DNA of 64,000 bases from Lasiodiplodia sp. COLG20 (GCA_009801085.1 VNWV01000010.1:310001-374000); one strand, 5' to 3'. Positions 20,820-32,503 are shown, counted from the first letter of the stretch. Program-made: numbers and translations. Notes: generated by a model not told the origin, from the letters alone.

Positions 20820-21929
20820 TCAAGCGTTGATGGCGTCCTGGAACTTTGCTGCCCAAGCTGTGAACTCGTCGTCCTTACCGTCCCAGCTCTGCTTGACTAG
20901 CTCCGACGCGCGGACTGCATCTGCGCTGATCTTCGCAAAGACCTTCTTCGCTGCTTCGCCATCGAGGTCGTAGTAGGCGCTCGCCATGTCGTCGACGGAG
21001 TCCGGGATCGACTGTAAGATGTCCAGCAACTTGTCCAAAGTCTCCACACTCGCATCGCCACCAGGATACGTCTTCAGCCTACGCTTAACCAGTGCTTGGT
21101 ACAGCACGGTTATTGTCTTGGTCTTCTTGAGCGACGCCTCCAGCTGTGCCCTAAGCTCTTCGTTGCCCTTGCCCAGCTTGTCGCCGCCGCTGAACATATC
21201 CTCCACACTATCTCCCTCATCCCCGCTATTGTCCAGATCGTCTTCATCGTCATCATCCTCCCCTTCCTCTCCCCACTCCTTCAACTCCTCCATCGCGTCC
21301 AACAATGTTGCCCTCCACCCCTCCACCTTCCCGACCACCACCCCAACCACGCCCTTCTCCTTGACCTCGATCAAGGCGTCACACGCCTCCCACACCAATC
21401 CCGTACTGCTCAACGCATCCCTGCCACCATCCACCTTCTTCCCGACCTTCTTCTTGTCCCCTCCCTCCGCCGCTAGGACCGCCTCCGCCCTCCCCCGCAC
21501 CTCGACGACCTCCTCCGCCACCGCGCTCACGATCCTCCGCACGCGCGCCCGCACCTCCCTCTCCACGACGGCCGGGAATGCGCGCTGCTGCTCCTGCGCC
21601 TGCGCGACGGCCTGCGCGCCGCCCATCATGGCCGGCAGCACGGCGGCGCCCATCTCGCGCAGCACCTTGGCGATGGCGGTCGCGGTGAAGGGGTCGTTGA
21701 TGAGCAGGAGCGAGAGCTTGGTCGTGTGCGCCTTGAGCAGCTTGGCCGAGTCGGCGAGGAGTGGGAGTGGGTTCGTTATGCTGGTCGTGTCGGGCAGCTT
21801 GACGGCCGTCTGGTCCGTTCGCGATGGGGACAGGGTGATGAGGAATTGGTCGAGCAGCGCGGAGGTCGAGGTGGTGAGGTCGATGAGCGCTTTGAGGTCG
21901 TCGCGCGTGGAGGCGGGTTTGGGCGGCAT
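20820..21929 (-). CDS. GCIP / CCNDBP1-like protein
   Basis: Similar to the Grap2- and cyclin-D-interacting protein family, all-helical proteins linked in animals to cell-cycle and transcription control; the fungal role is not defined. It is a single exon of 369 residues starting at MPPKPAST; the frame is open further upstream but has no ATG. Visible features are a long alpha-helical N-terminal half (SALLDQFLITLSPSR, LLADSAKLLKAHTTKLSLLL), a central Ala/Val/Glu-rich helix, then a very acidic loop (EEGEDDDDEDDLDNSGDEGD, about residues 222-241) and a helical C-terminus ending AAKFQDAINA. There is no signal peptide or membrane segment. It is divergent from the helicase gene across about 520 bp. 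The family assignment is from overall pattern and is moderately sure. Confidence 0.75.
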   Translation of the reverse strand: MPPKPASTRDDLKALIDLTTSTSALLDQFLITLSPSRTDQTAVKLPDTTSITNPLPLLADSAKLLKAHTTKLSLLLINDPFTATAIAKVLREMGAAVLPAMMGGAQAVAQAQEQQRAFPAVVEREVRARVRRIVSAVAEEVVEVRGRAEAVLAAEGGDKKKVGKKVDGGRDALSSTGLVWEACDALIEVKEKGVVGVVVGKVEGWRATLLDAMEELKEWGEEGEDDDDEDDLDNSGDEGDSVEDMFSGGDKLGKGNEELRAQLEASLKKTKTITVLYQALVKRRLKTYPGGDASVETLDKLLDILQSIPDSVDDMASAYYDLDGEAAKKVFAKISADAVRASELVKQSWDGKDDEFTAWAAKFQDAINA

Positions 21930-22450
21930 GATTGCGAGCTTTTGTCGAGCTTGGATTAGGGTGCTTGTTTTTGGCTCGCGCTGAAGAGCGGGTGGAAGGG
22001 ATTTCGAGTCGAGGAGCTTAGTTTCGCGAGAGCGATCAAGAGTATCGAGATGTTTTTGTCTTGTCACTGCTGGTAAAAGTGGAGGGAGTGTGGAGTGGTG
22101 TTTTGCTGCCTGGCGACGAAAATTCAAGATTACTTTTTTGAGTAATGTGGCTCACTCCCGAAGACTTGAATGACTCGCATAGTTACGTCATCAACCGCTT
22201 GAGTCAACCGTTCCGTTTGCGCCTTCCCACTCAGCTCACTGTCGGACAATCGACCTTGCAGGAAGATGGCGCCCTGGTCAACAACTTACACAACATCAGA
22301 GGACATTTCTACTGACCAAGCGCAGCTTTGGACCATCTTTACCCACGCCCGGTTCTTATCAGTACAAAACTTGCTGTTGCGATAAACTCTCCCTCGCGAC
22401 CGTGTTTGCACAGCTCGCGCCGTACCACCCACACGACTATCATCGTCACC
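21930..22450. other. Divergent promoter region (GCIP-like / helicase)
   Basis: 521 bp shared by two head-to-head genes. I see no TATA box or strong motif; a bidirectional promoter is likely from layout alone. Confidence 0.5.
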
Positions 22451-25320
22451 ATGGGGTCATTGCATTCTTTTGATGTCTACGCCCCCACTTTTATCCCGGA
22501 CGGCCTGCGCGCAGTCAACTTCCTGCCTACAGGCGTGCTTAAAACTGACCCAATTTATGCCATCAACTACGAAGCCTACGCGGCCAGCTTCATACCGCCT
22601 CTATTTCTACACAAGCGCCCTGTCATTGATCACCTATTACAGAGCCACAATGCGAATACACACCTTGCCTACCTCTACCGGTGCTTTAGGGACGAAATAT
22701 TGGCTCTTCGTACGGAAATTGCGAGCCGTTCTCTGTACAAAGTCCCCGTGGCCATACTTAATCACCAAGATGGATTTAAGCGTGGCATCCTACACATACC
22801 AGGACTTCGCGAGAATAGCCCTCCAATCGAACTTGAGGACGTTGTGTCACTGCGGCAACTTAATGGGAACCAGCCCAGCTGGCAAAGCGGCTCTCCACGG
22901 GTTCAATTCGATGCGCGTGTAGACTCAATTGACAGAGCCGAGGAGACTGTTGTGCTTCGAATCAACCACTGTGGATATTTGTCGACTTTGGGCTCGGGTT
23001 TCAACGTGTCTTTCAACTCGTCCTTGGAGCGAATTGAGGCTCAAGGGCTCTCGCTCGCACTGATTCAAGATTTGCTTAATCAAACGACATCAACATCAAC
23101 TAATGGAAGCTTAATACAGTCATGCAGGCACACGGATGATCATGAGAAGCAAAAATGCATAGAATGTATAGATTCGGGCCCACGCGAGTCGGAAAAAAAC
23201 GCTTGGATGCGTCGAATGCTGTTTCCAGAGAACAAAGATGGAGCTTTACAGACGGATCTCACTCATCTGGCTGAGCGACAGTATTTCGACGATGAACTAA
23301 ATTTTGAGCAGCAGAAAGCTGTGGACTCAGTGTGTCAGCGGAATTATGGCGAAGTGCCTTTCCTGATCGATGGTCCGCCTGGAACAGGCAAGACCAAGAC
23401 TATTGTGAGTTGCCTTCACCTCATATACTTTTCTGTGCTCCATTCATTTCCCAGAGACCTTCCCGTGTGGTCAAAATCTACCTTCATATCTCTTTTCCCA
23501 AGCGGGGCGAGACATCCGCCCCCTCGGATTGCTATCCGACCCCCTATTTCATTTTGCTTTTTGGGCGTGAGGCCTTACTGAGGGACGTAACAACCCGCTT
23601 GCTGATCAAAAAACCATAAAGAAGATGCCTATTCTCTTTTGACTTTTTCAGACAATAATTGCTCACACTGTTCTAGGTCGAATGCGTGCTACAACTCGTT
23701 TCAAGCAAACAGCGTATCTCGCATATCCTGCTCTGCGCACCATCTGATCCTGCAGCAGATAGCCTCACCGAGCGGCTCAGCCAGCATTTGAAGTTCAGGG
23801 AATTGATACGGCTCAATGCATCAACTAGAACCTTTGCTGAGGTGCCCCAAAGGCTTTTGCCCCACTGCTGGGTTGACGGTGATCATTTCGGGTTGCCCCC
23901 GTTTCCTCAGCTGATGGCCTACAAAGTCGTCGTCGTTACTTGCAGGGATGCGGCTATGCTGGTCTCAGCAAGACTTACGAACAGAGACTTGTTCGAACTT
24001 GAGCATGGTATCAGAAGTGCGGTACACAATGAAGTGCCGGCGGAGATAAGACTTCACCTTCACTGGGATGCACTTGTGATAGATGAGGCCGCACAAGCTA
24101 CGGAGCCCGAAACCGCAATTCCTATCAGCGTGGTCGCCCCGCCTCGCTTCAAAGAAGCTCTTTCTACTAACCCGCTCTTCGTGATGGCAGGTGATCATAT
24201 GCAGCTCGGACCACGCGCAAAGACTGCAGCATTGAGGACCAGTCTCTTCGAACGACTGTTCAATACACCGTTATACAAGGATCATCCTCTGGCCCGCAAT
24301 AAGTCGATGGAAGGAGCGCCAGCCAAGCCACTAGACATGACGATGCTCCCCATCACTCGACCGCCCTTCTCGAACCTTGTGCGCAATTACCGCTCACACC
24401 CAGCCATTTTGGCCATCCCCAGCGCGCTCTTCTACTACGACACCCTGGTTCCAGAAGCCAGCGGCACCGCCTCCCTTCACGCGTGGACCGGCTGGCGCGG
24501 GCGCCGCTGGCCCGTGCTGTTCAAGGCTACGACGGCGACTGACGAGATGGAAGGCTTAGACGGCGGTGGAGGCTGGTACAACGTGGGCGAAGCGCACGAG
24601 GCCTGCGCCACGGCGCAATCGCTCATGAAATCCGGTCTCATTCAGGATCAGCGAGACATATGCATCATGAGCCCCTTCAGCACGCAGGTGCGCCGCCTGC
24701 GCTCCATGATGCGCAACAAACCGTACAACATGGGCGGCGTCAACATTGGGCCGACGGAGGCATTTCAGGGTCTGGAGGCGCGCGCCGTCATCCTCTGCAC
24801 CACGCGGACGCGGACGCGCCACCTTGTCTCGGATGCGGAGCGCGGCTGGGGCATCGTGAACGAGCGTAAGCGGTTCAACGTCGCGTTGACCCGTGCCAAA
24901 GAGGGCCTAATCGTCATTGGCAATCCGCACGTACTGGCCACGGACCCGTGCTGGGCGGCTCTACTGAGCTTCTGTCGTCGGCACGGCCTCTGGATCGATT
25001 GTGCTGAGGGAGCGGCGAAAGGAGAGAGCGCTTCAGCTGCTCTTGCCGCTCGTGCCGTTGCTTCCTCGTGGCATTCCTTTCCTTCGCCCGGGCCGGGCCT
25101 CGATACCGGCGCCGTTGATTCTAGCGGGCAGTGGCCGGCTGCTGACAGCAAAGACCACGCCTCGACCCTCGAAACGGGCCTCGTGGCGAAGGAGCAGATG
25201 GGCTGGGACATTACCTCAGATTACGCGCGATTCATGGAAGCGGGGACGAGTATGCAGTTGTGGGAGTTGGGAATGAGGGCGGCAATGAGCATACCCGAGG
25301 ATGAAAACGAAGGTGATTGA
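22451..25320 (+). CDS. SF1 RNA helicase (UPF1/MOV10/SDE3-like)
   Basis: An ATP-dependent superfamily-1 helicase of the UPF1-like group, whose members act in RNA decay, RNA silencing or meiotic silencing. Exons are 22451-23404 and 23677-25320 with a 272-bp intron directly after the Walker A motif, giving 865 residues. Motifs in order: DGPPGTGKTKTI (motif I, about residues 307-318), LLCAPSDPAAD (Ia), VIDEAAQATEPE (motif II, DEAA, about 455), VMAGDHMQLGPR (III), FSNLVRNYRSHPAI (IV), TEAFQGLEARAVILCTTRTR (V) and RFNVALTRAKEGLIVIGNP (VI). All catalytic motifs are intact. The N-terminal 300 residues lack the UPF1 Cys/His zinc domain, which fits MOV10/SDE3 relatives better. A CRHTDDHEKQKCIEC segment could hold a small metal site. 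A competing acceptor at 23651 would cause a frameshift. Confidence 0.9.
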
Positions 25321-26676
25321 CAGCCGCGGAGCAGCGGGGATGCGCGCGGCAGAGACGGCTCGCTGAGTGTGATGCGAGGCTCAGAGGGGGTGTGAGCAGC
25401 AGTTGATCAGAGTGAAATGAAGCTTGGCCGCAATTTGGCTTACTATTGATGTGCTAGAGCTGCCATCTGGCTGACTGTAGCGGGAGCTGGGATTAACGGG
25501 GGGCCCTATTTGCTTGCGAAGGCAGATCAAAAGCATGGGGTGCCCATGGGCCAGGTCGGAATTGTGCGCGCATGGCCGCAACGGTATCCGAGGACAAGGC
25601 GTCATGAGGCTAACCACCAGGCACGGGTGATCGCGCGCGCGGAAGAGGTGGCGGCGGCACTAGAAGAAGCGAAGAAGAGGGGGGAATTTGCTAACAAACG
25701 TCTCGACCAGCGACTCGTTCGAAATGGTACGATCAAGGAGAAGTCCTGCCTTGGTTCCATGGCTGCCAATTCCCTTCAGCTTTCTCGGCGGGCACGGACA
25801 GACAGACAAACGGCTTTAAGGTTACCCCCGGGGGACAACGCGGCTTCCGTGGATCCGTCAAAAGCAACGATATCACAGCCGGCCTGCAAAGTTCAGCAAA
25901 ATTGCGGCATTTCATGGAGCAGCAGATCGACAGCGACGGCTATGATCGAAGGATGCAGCGCTCGGAACTCTGGCGTAATCATTCTAAGACGCCGTTCAAT
26001 CTAGGCCCCAGAGGGCAGACGCAATCCTCAAACGCTTCCTGGCAGATTTGCTTCAGTGTGGCGGAAGGTAGCGGCTTCGAGGCTTGGCGATGAGGGCTCT
26101 GCGGGATCCAATGGGTCGAGGCGGAGCGCGTCCGCAGCACTGGACCGAGGAGCCTCGTGGCGCATCCCCTGAGCGTGCGACCGAGAAGCCAGCCGAGGTG
26201 CGAGTCACGATCATACACTGGCCAAAACTTTAAGGCGTCTAGCCTCGACGTTGCGCGATCCAAGCAGGCTGGAGGCGTTCCCGATCCCCTTTTTTGCCCT
26301 TTGCAGTATGGCTCGGATCCCTGTCACTTCCACAACCGGTTACCTGCCGGCCCGAGCGTGGTAAGGCTTTCGTTGGCGCTGCCCAACCAGCGTGCTCGAC
26401 TGCGTCCCTCTCAGAGTTTTGGTGAAAATCTGATAACCTTTGTTGAATCATGGGCCCGGGTCCGCCGCGTTGCGCTGCGCTCCGCCAAGCTGCTGCCCGA
26501 CGAAGCCGTCCGCCCGCGCCCCGGTCGTAACACGCAATGTCTGTAGCGGAGGAAGCTTGTTCGACAGACGTTGGAAGCCCATTACTAGGCCGGACCCCCT
26601 CCGGCCGAACCCCCACACTCTCATCCCACCTCCACCACACTATGCAGCGACTCGACGTTGCGTCCATCGCAGCACC
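25321..26676. other. Intergenic region
   Basis: No gene is supported. Short open frames, including one of 164 codons from 25510, have no recognisable domain. The end holds the promoter of the next gene and an overlapping upstream ORF. Confidence 0.5.
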
Positions 26677-26686
26677 ATGGCCCTGA
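26642..26686 (+). other. Upstream ORF overlapping the next start codon
   Basis: An ATG at 26642 opens a 14-codon frame that stops with TGA at 26684-26686, a few bases past the main ATG at 26677 and in another frame. If transcription starts upstream of it, it could lower translation of the membrane protein. The true transcript start is not visible. Confidence 0.4.
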
Positions 26687-28617
26687 ACATCACCTCCACG
26701 GCCAACATCTCGAGCACCGCCACCTACAAGCTGGTCAATTCGTGGAGCCATGGGGCGCTCGCCCTCGAGCCGGGCGTGCCAGACCTGCAGCTGTGCGCCA
26801 AAGACCCCAACAGCAGCGACAGCAACGGCAACTCGACCGTGCCGCTGGAGTTCCAGTTCCGCACCACCGACAGCTCCGGAGACTTCAACCTCTGCGCCGC
26901 CGTCCACGACCAGACGTACTGCCTCGATGTCTACAACGTCCAGAAGACGGTCCCGCATTTGACGCCATTCGGCTACTATTCGGGCCAGTATTGGACCGTG
27001 GAACCCGTCGACGGCGAGGTGCGCTTGTCAAACGAGTGGACTGGGGCTGGCTGGTACCTTGATCTCTACGAGGGCTCGTACAATGCGTTTATGAGCAACG
27101 ATGCGGATTATGCTGGTCACTATTGGACGTTGGAACAGGTGGCCGAGAACGTGGCCCTGCCGCCGAACGCGCCCGCGGTAAGTTTCTTCTAATTTTTTTT
27201 TTTCCCTCTTTTATCACGTCTGTCCAACGAATGTTATTTCTGGAGGCTGGTGGACACACGGGAAAGAAGCCTAGGTGAAAATTCATTCACCAGCCATCAT
27301 TGGAAAACAGTCGTTTCTGTGTTGTACAAATTCTTCTCTCTGCTCATGACGGGAGGCATATTACAAGCCCGCACGATTACTAACGAATTGCAGGTAGATG
27401 ATTCAACGACTGACGCGAGTGCTGGAAGCGGGAACAGCGGTCTTTCGACTCCAGCCATTATTGGCATCAGCCTTGGAGGAGGAATCTTCTCGGCGACGAT
27501 CGTACTAGTGGCATTAGCACTCCTATTCCGGCGGTATCGCAGAAAATGCAAGTTCGACCGGGATCGGCTTGCGGCAATTGAGGCGGCAGAGCATCCAGCC
27601 GACAACAATCGCCAGCAGTTCAACGCATCGCCGAATTCTCAAACTATCCTAGACCCGATGGGCAACAGCAACTCGAACTCCACCATTTGCGGACAAACGA
27701 ACCCCCAGACAGCAAATTGCAATGTCAGCAGCGTCCCAGTCGAATTGGAATCCCCTATGGAAGCGCGTTGTGCTGTCCACCACGGATCATTAGCGTACTT
27801 TCCCCAGAACAACGGGCAGCAGCCCCGTGGTTCTGTCTACGAGCTCCCAGCAAACTACGAAGATCTAATCAGCCCCGTTCCATCGCCCAAACCGTCTCAC
27901 GCTGGCTCGCTCCACCGCCAGTACAACACCGACGAAAAGGATCCCACGCTTTTCAACCAACCTAATCCACACCTTTCCATGATGACTACTACCACAACCA
28001 CGTCCTCGACTCTAACCACATCACTACCTACCTCGCCCGTTTCGGCGAGATCCCGCGCGACGTACCAAGGCGCCCGCTGGGAGGAAGTCGTGCCGAACGG
28101 CCGCGGCGAGATTGTGTTCAGCACGAACGCCATGATGGCATCGCGCGCATCCCGGTCTCTCAACACTCACCCAGGCATTGGAACCTTTCAAAGCGCCGTC
28201 AGCGTCACCTCGGCGCCGCGAGAACAACTCCCACAATACAACCACATCCAACAAGGCCAACAGCAGCACGACTACCACAGCTGGGCGAACGGCAACAGCA
28301 ATCCCACGTGGCCATCGTCGCCATCGGCTTCGTCATCGCACACCAGCAGCCCTGTCAACGGAGGAACAGGAACAAGCGGTGTCAACGACTGGTACGCCAA
28401 CACGGTCTTGAGCGAACTCCACGCCCCGCCGCCAGCGGGATTCGAGGGCTGGGGCAGCATCTTCGAGGCCGACGCGGGCGTTGACGGAGACGTGGGCAGG
28501 CAGGTGCACGAGGCGGGCGGGCGCGAGGTTTTCCGGATGGTGGACCTGCCGGCGAGCCCCGACAGGGACGGAAGAGGGGATGGTGAGGGCGGATGGGCCG
28601 AGGCGATGAGGAGATGA
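26677..28617 (+). CDS. Single-pass membrane protein with lectin-like N-terminal region
   Basis: Not a named protein. Exons are 26677-27177 and 27394-28617 (donor GTAAGT, branch CTAAC, acceptor CAG), giving 574 residues. The N-terminal 165 residues have no cleavable signal peptide but carry N-glycosylation sites (NIT, NIS) and a pattern like ricin-B/beta-trefoil repeats: YKLVNSW, then two blocks ending in QYWTVE and HYWTLE. After a Ser/Gly-rich linker comes one membrane helix (about 188-212, IIGISLGGGIFSATIVLVALALL), then the stop-transfer sequence RRYRRKCK. The long cytoplasmic tail (about 350 residues) is Ser/Thr/Gln/Pro-rich and disordered. The layout resembles fungal one-pass wall or nutrient sensors, with the outside region sampling carbohydrate; this is inference. 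The splice junction falls exactly between the lectin-like region and the linker. Confidence 0.8.
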
Positions 28618-31219
28618 TGATGATCGGAGATGGTTGCTCGTTCCTTCCCAGCGCAGGCCGAGATGAACGGACGGACTTGAGGTCACAGTATTACCTTTTT
28701 TCTCTTCACTGCCACCCCTTTTCTCGGTTATCTTTATATTTTGGCGTTTGCGTCCTCGCACGCTCTTGGCGGGACTATCCAGCGGCAGCGTGCTTTTTTG
28801 GTACTACGACACGAGCTCGTCTACGAGGTTTCCTTTTTTATTCCCTTTGTTGTTTATAAAAGCGGCGATTATGATATCGGCGTTCGACTAATAATTTGGG
28901 GTCTTACGGAAGACGGGACGGTGTATCACGGATCTGGCATCGGAGAAGATGGACTGTTTACGTCTCATAGGACAAACTGGGTATGGGAGCACTAAGACGG
29001 CTGGCGTTCTGATCTTGAGTCCTATTTTTCCCCCCGAAGCCTGCAGCACGAGTCTGCTGGAGGCTGGTTTGATACTACGGGGCTCTCATCCACATAGTCC
29101 TCGTTATTCGAGGCTTTGTTTCTGTTCTCTAAACCACGAGATATATACTTGTAGTCATACTTCTGGACGAAAAATACCATCTTACGCAAAGAAGAGGAGC
29201 AAAGCAGTCATGCGAACGTGTGCTACTACAACGTCACTTCATAGATGATGAAGGCTGAAAATGCCGCATATGATGTCTCAGTAGAGAGGGCATAGGCAGG
29301 TACGGACCGTTTCTTACGTACGTAGTAACTAGTTCATGCTAAAGCAAAAGCAAGCCATCTATGCAAGTTACTCGGAAGGGAATGGCTATAAAGGCAGAAT
29401 GCGAACGAATACGAGCCTTTCCACGTCAGATAGGACAGGAAAAGGTGCAGGTGACGTATCGGTTACCGGGACGCGGGTAGCTGCCGGAAGTATGGGTTCT
29501 TGCGTGCTTTTTCTCTATGGCCGGTGTAGACGGGACATTCACGTTCCGAAAGCGTGGGAATTCAAATATCGAAACGCAGGGGCAGCCATTGTGGCCACAT
29601 GACGGCTGTTCAGCTGAAAATTGAGTTCTGGTGTGCATGAGGTCGCAGGTGGATGCAGTGTCGCAGGGAAGTCAATAGAGACGGCGGAGGTGGTGATTGA
29701 CCAGAAGGTTGCGGTGGATCAGCGGTGCAACGGAGAGGGCTGTCCGTGCTGAAACGGGAACCAGTAAAAGATGAAGCATTACGGGTACGGGCAGAACAGA
29801 ATAGGACAAAACAGGCGAGAAGGCCGAGGGGCAAGGTTTCTCGGCTGTGGCGGACGGGAAAGAGTGACGGCTGGGTCACCGCTTGCCGGTGGTTTCGGCA
29901 AATGTACCCCCAAACTTGGAATAAACGTACCAATGGGCCAGGGGGGTAAAATAGTTTCCAGCCCCTCGGGCCCCGAGAATGAGCGTCACATTCCAGGAGG
30001 TGGATGCTGCGAGGGCGAAAGTTGTCGGACGGATTTGGAATAAATTATTAATCCTCGGACGCTTCGGCGTGCGAAAAGATGCCGGCCGTAAGAGGGTGTT
30101 GAACCGGGGAATATGTCAACGTTTCGGCTCCCACGCGATGGTACAAGCATTGTCGGGAAGATAGATTAAATCTCACTCGGATGATATCCGAGAGGGTGAG
30201 CAGAAACGAACGCAACGGTGTCCGCTGGAGCCCCACCCAGCGAGTTAGTCATCGGGCATGGTGCCGAGCTGGATGCCTGACGGCTGCTGACAGCTGACGG
30301 CGCCTGGATCCAGCCGCGCTCAACGCCTCACATCCCCCGCTTTCGCAGCTCGCCTCGCGCGCTCCCGCTCGCTTCTGCAAAGGACCCCCTTGTCTCATGC
30401 ACGTACACATGCCTCAAGACGTTCGAACTTGACCGAGGCTCGGACCCCAAATCAAGGCGGCTGCAGCTTTCCCCAGCAACGCACTGCCCACTGCGGCACA
30501 GCGGCGCTTCGCCAGCCTCCACATTTTGCACCATTTTGTTGCATTTGTGGTAATGGAACTGGTTTGGCTAGGAGAATATTGGAATTTTGCTATATTGGAG
30601 TTTATGTCGTATCCATGGTTCGCGCCGGCGGTTGGCCGAAACACCCATAACCCGACTTCTGCATAGCAAATACGGGGGCTGTATTCGCGCCCCTGACGTG
30701 ATTACATGCAAATCAAGATTTCCGGGCTAGTGCAGGGCTTTAACGCTACTGTGTGAGTAATAACTCTAAATGCTGTCGCGTTGCACAACCTCTTCGTGTC
30801 GAGCCGATACTTAGCGCGCCGCAATCATTCAGCTTTTTACAAGTCCCACAACAGTGTCGGCATCAAAATATACCTGTAGTGCTCAAGAAGCTGGAATGTC
30901 GGCATAAGACTCAGTGCATGCTAAGAATGTTACGATGTTTGACAGTAGAGCAGACCAAAAGTCGATTCTTAAAGCAGTGCTCGATCTTTGAAGTTCAGAC
31001 TCTAGCGCTTGTGACGTTACACATGACGTATGTAGCGCTTTGGAGATGTACAAGCCATGTCACTAACTACATTTCGATCGGCGGGGCTTTCTCTAGGGCG
31101 CGCTAACCACCAGGACAGCTCACCTCAATCCTAGAGTCCAAACAACACATCGCCATCCAGAACGAAGCAGGTAATTCCAGTGTGATACAAAACAAGCCAA
31201 AGAGCGTCATCACTGTACA
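28618..31219. other. Long intergenic region
   Basis: No gene is supported over 2.6 kb; open frames are short and scattered. The right end is the promoter of the DUF4419 gene, with two TGACGT sites. Confidence 0.5.
31012..31031 (+). promoter_or_regulatory. Paired TGACGT sites upstream of the DUF4419 gene
   Basis: TGACGTTA at 31012-31019 and TGACGTAT at 31024-31031 start 12 bp apart, about one DNA turn, and lie about 190-210 bp before the start codon. This geometry suits two bZIP dimers on one face of the helix. It is motif-based inference. Confidence 0.45.
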
Positions 31220-32452
31220 ATGCCCGTCACCCTGAAAGTCGCAGACCACAGCGCAGCTGGATGGAAGAGCGCAGGAATCACGTCGACCGAGGGGCTCCTC
31301 AAGGAGTCATGCCCCAAAGAGTTCGCCAAGAGCGAGAGGATAATCCAGAGCTCCTTCAGCGCTGAAAAGCTGCGCTCGAACCACGTCTCGGCGTCGCGCA
31401 ACGGCTTCTTCTGGACGGCCTACCACGCGTACAGCGACCACCACCACCTGGTCATCCGCCCGGAGGACGTCTGGTTCTCGATCCTCAACCAGCTCAGCTT
31501 CTTCATCAACGCCAACGCCGAGCAGCTGCGCTCGTTCTTCGTCGCGCACGAGGGCAAGAAGACGCTCGAAGTCGTCTCGGCCGGCTCCGAGGGCACCGTC
31601 GACTTCGGTGCGCTGGCCCAACACATGACGCACCTGATCGCGAAGAACGTCGTCGATCCCGATCTGCGGACGTGGGTCATGCCGGCTTTCAGCACGACGA
31701 CCGAGGAGGACAAGGTTGTCGGCTCGATCCTGTTCATGGGCGCCATGCAGAAGTACTTCGAGTTCAAGATGACCCTGGCCTGCGGCATCCCCTCGGTCAC
31801 GCTCCTGGGCGAAGCCGACGACTGGAAGCAGATCCTCACACGCCTCGACAAACTGGAACAACTCGGCGAGGAGCCCACCCGCTTCGCAGAGCTTCTGCGG
31901 CCCGTCCTGCGCCGCATGATCCGCTCGTTCGAGGACCCGACGGCGCCCGACGTCGTCGACTTCTGGAACGCCATCGCCCACTACAACCGCGAGTTCAGCG
32001 GCACCGACTACATCTCCGGCTGGCTGCCAGCCTTCTGCTTCTGGGACGAAGAGGGAAGGGCGAAGCAGGTGCGGCACCGCAGCTGGGCGGCTGAGCCGGC
32101 CGTGTATGCGCTCGACGGCGTCGAATATCACACCGTCGACACGGACGCCGTGCCCGCCGGGTTCTCGAGCGTGCCCGTCATGTTGGATGATAACGGCAAT
32201 CAGTTCGAGACGACCATGGTGGCCGGGTCGGTGGGGATTCGGGCTTTTGAGCAAGGGCAGGCCGGCGCTGAGGAGCAGCAGCGTGATACTGTGCAGCCGT
32301 TGAGTGGGTGGTGGATGTATAAGAACGGGAAAGGGGAAGAGGGAGGAAAGGAGGAAGAGGGCGTTGAGGAGTATACGGTTGAGGTCCAGACTGTCCGTAC
32401 GGAGCCAGATCCGGTTCAGATAATTGAGGTGCCTGAGCCGGCGCCGGCGTGA
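31220..32452 (+). CDS. DUF4419-domain protein
   Basis: A member of the DUF4419 family, found across fungi and some other eukaryotes, with no assigned activity. It is a single exon of 410 residues from ATG 31220. The conserved domain fills about residues 30-330. Characteristic stretches are FFWTAYHAYSDHHHLVIRPE, VWFSILNQLSFFINANAEQL, the LTRLDKLEQLGEE helix and SGWLPAFCFWDEEG. The His-rich SDHHHLVIRP segment is a conserved feature of the family. The last 60 residues are charged and Glu/Lys-rich and look disordered. There is no signal peptide or membrane segment. A separate Gly-rich gene starts 51 bp downstream on the same strand. A branch-site-like CTAAC (about 32473) and a CTGCAG acceptor (32495-32500) between them leave open a spliced fusion, but no good donor is visible. 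Confidence 0.88.
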   Translation: MPVTLKVADHSAAGWKSAGITSTEGLLKESCPKEFAKSERIIQSSFSAEKLRSNHVSASRNGFFWTAYHAYSDHHHLVIRPEDVWFSILNQLSFFINANAEQLRSFFVAHEGKKTLEVVSAGSEGTVDFGALAQHMTHLIAKNVVDPDLRTWVMPAFSTTTEEDKVVGSILFMGAMQKYFEFKMTLACGIPSVTLLGEADDWKQILTRLDKLEQLGEEPTRFAELLRPVLRRMIRSFEDPTAPDVVDFWNAIAHYNREFSGTDYISGWLPAFCFWDEEGRAKQVRHRSWAAEPAVYALDGVEYHTVDTDAVPAGFSSVPVMLDDNGNQFETTMVAGSVGIRAFEQGQAGAEEQQRDTVQPLSGWWMYKNGKGEEGGKEEEGVEEYTVEVQTVRTEPDPVQIIEVPEPAPA

Positions 32453-32503
32453 AAGGTTGGCTGGTTTTAGCCTAACGAATTGCAATGCTCTACGCTGCAG
32501 CCG

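Noticed and set aside
20986..21984. 332-codon Ser-rich frame opposite the GCIP-like gene
   Set aside because: Nearly all Ser/Thr/Ala, as expected opposite an acidic helical protein.
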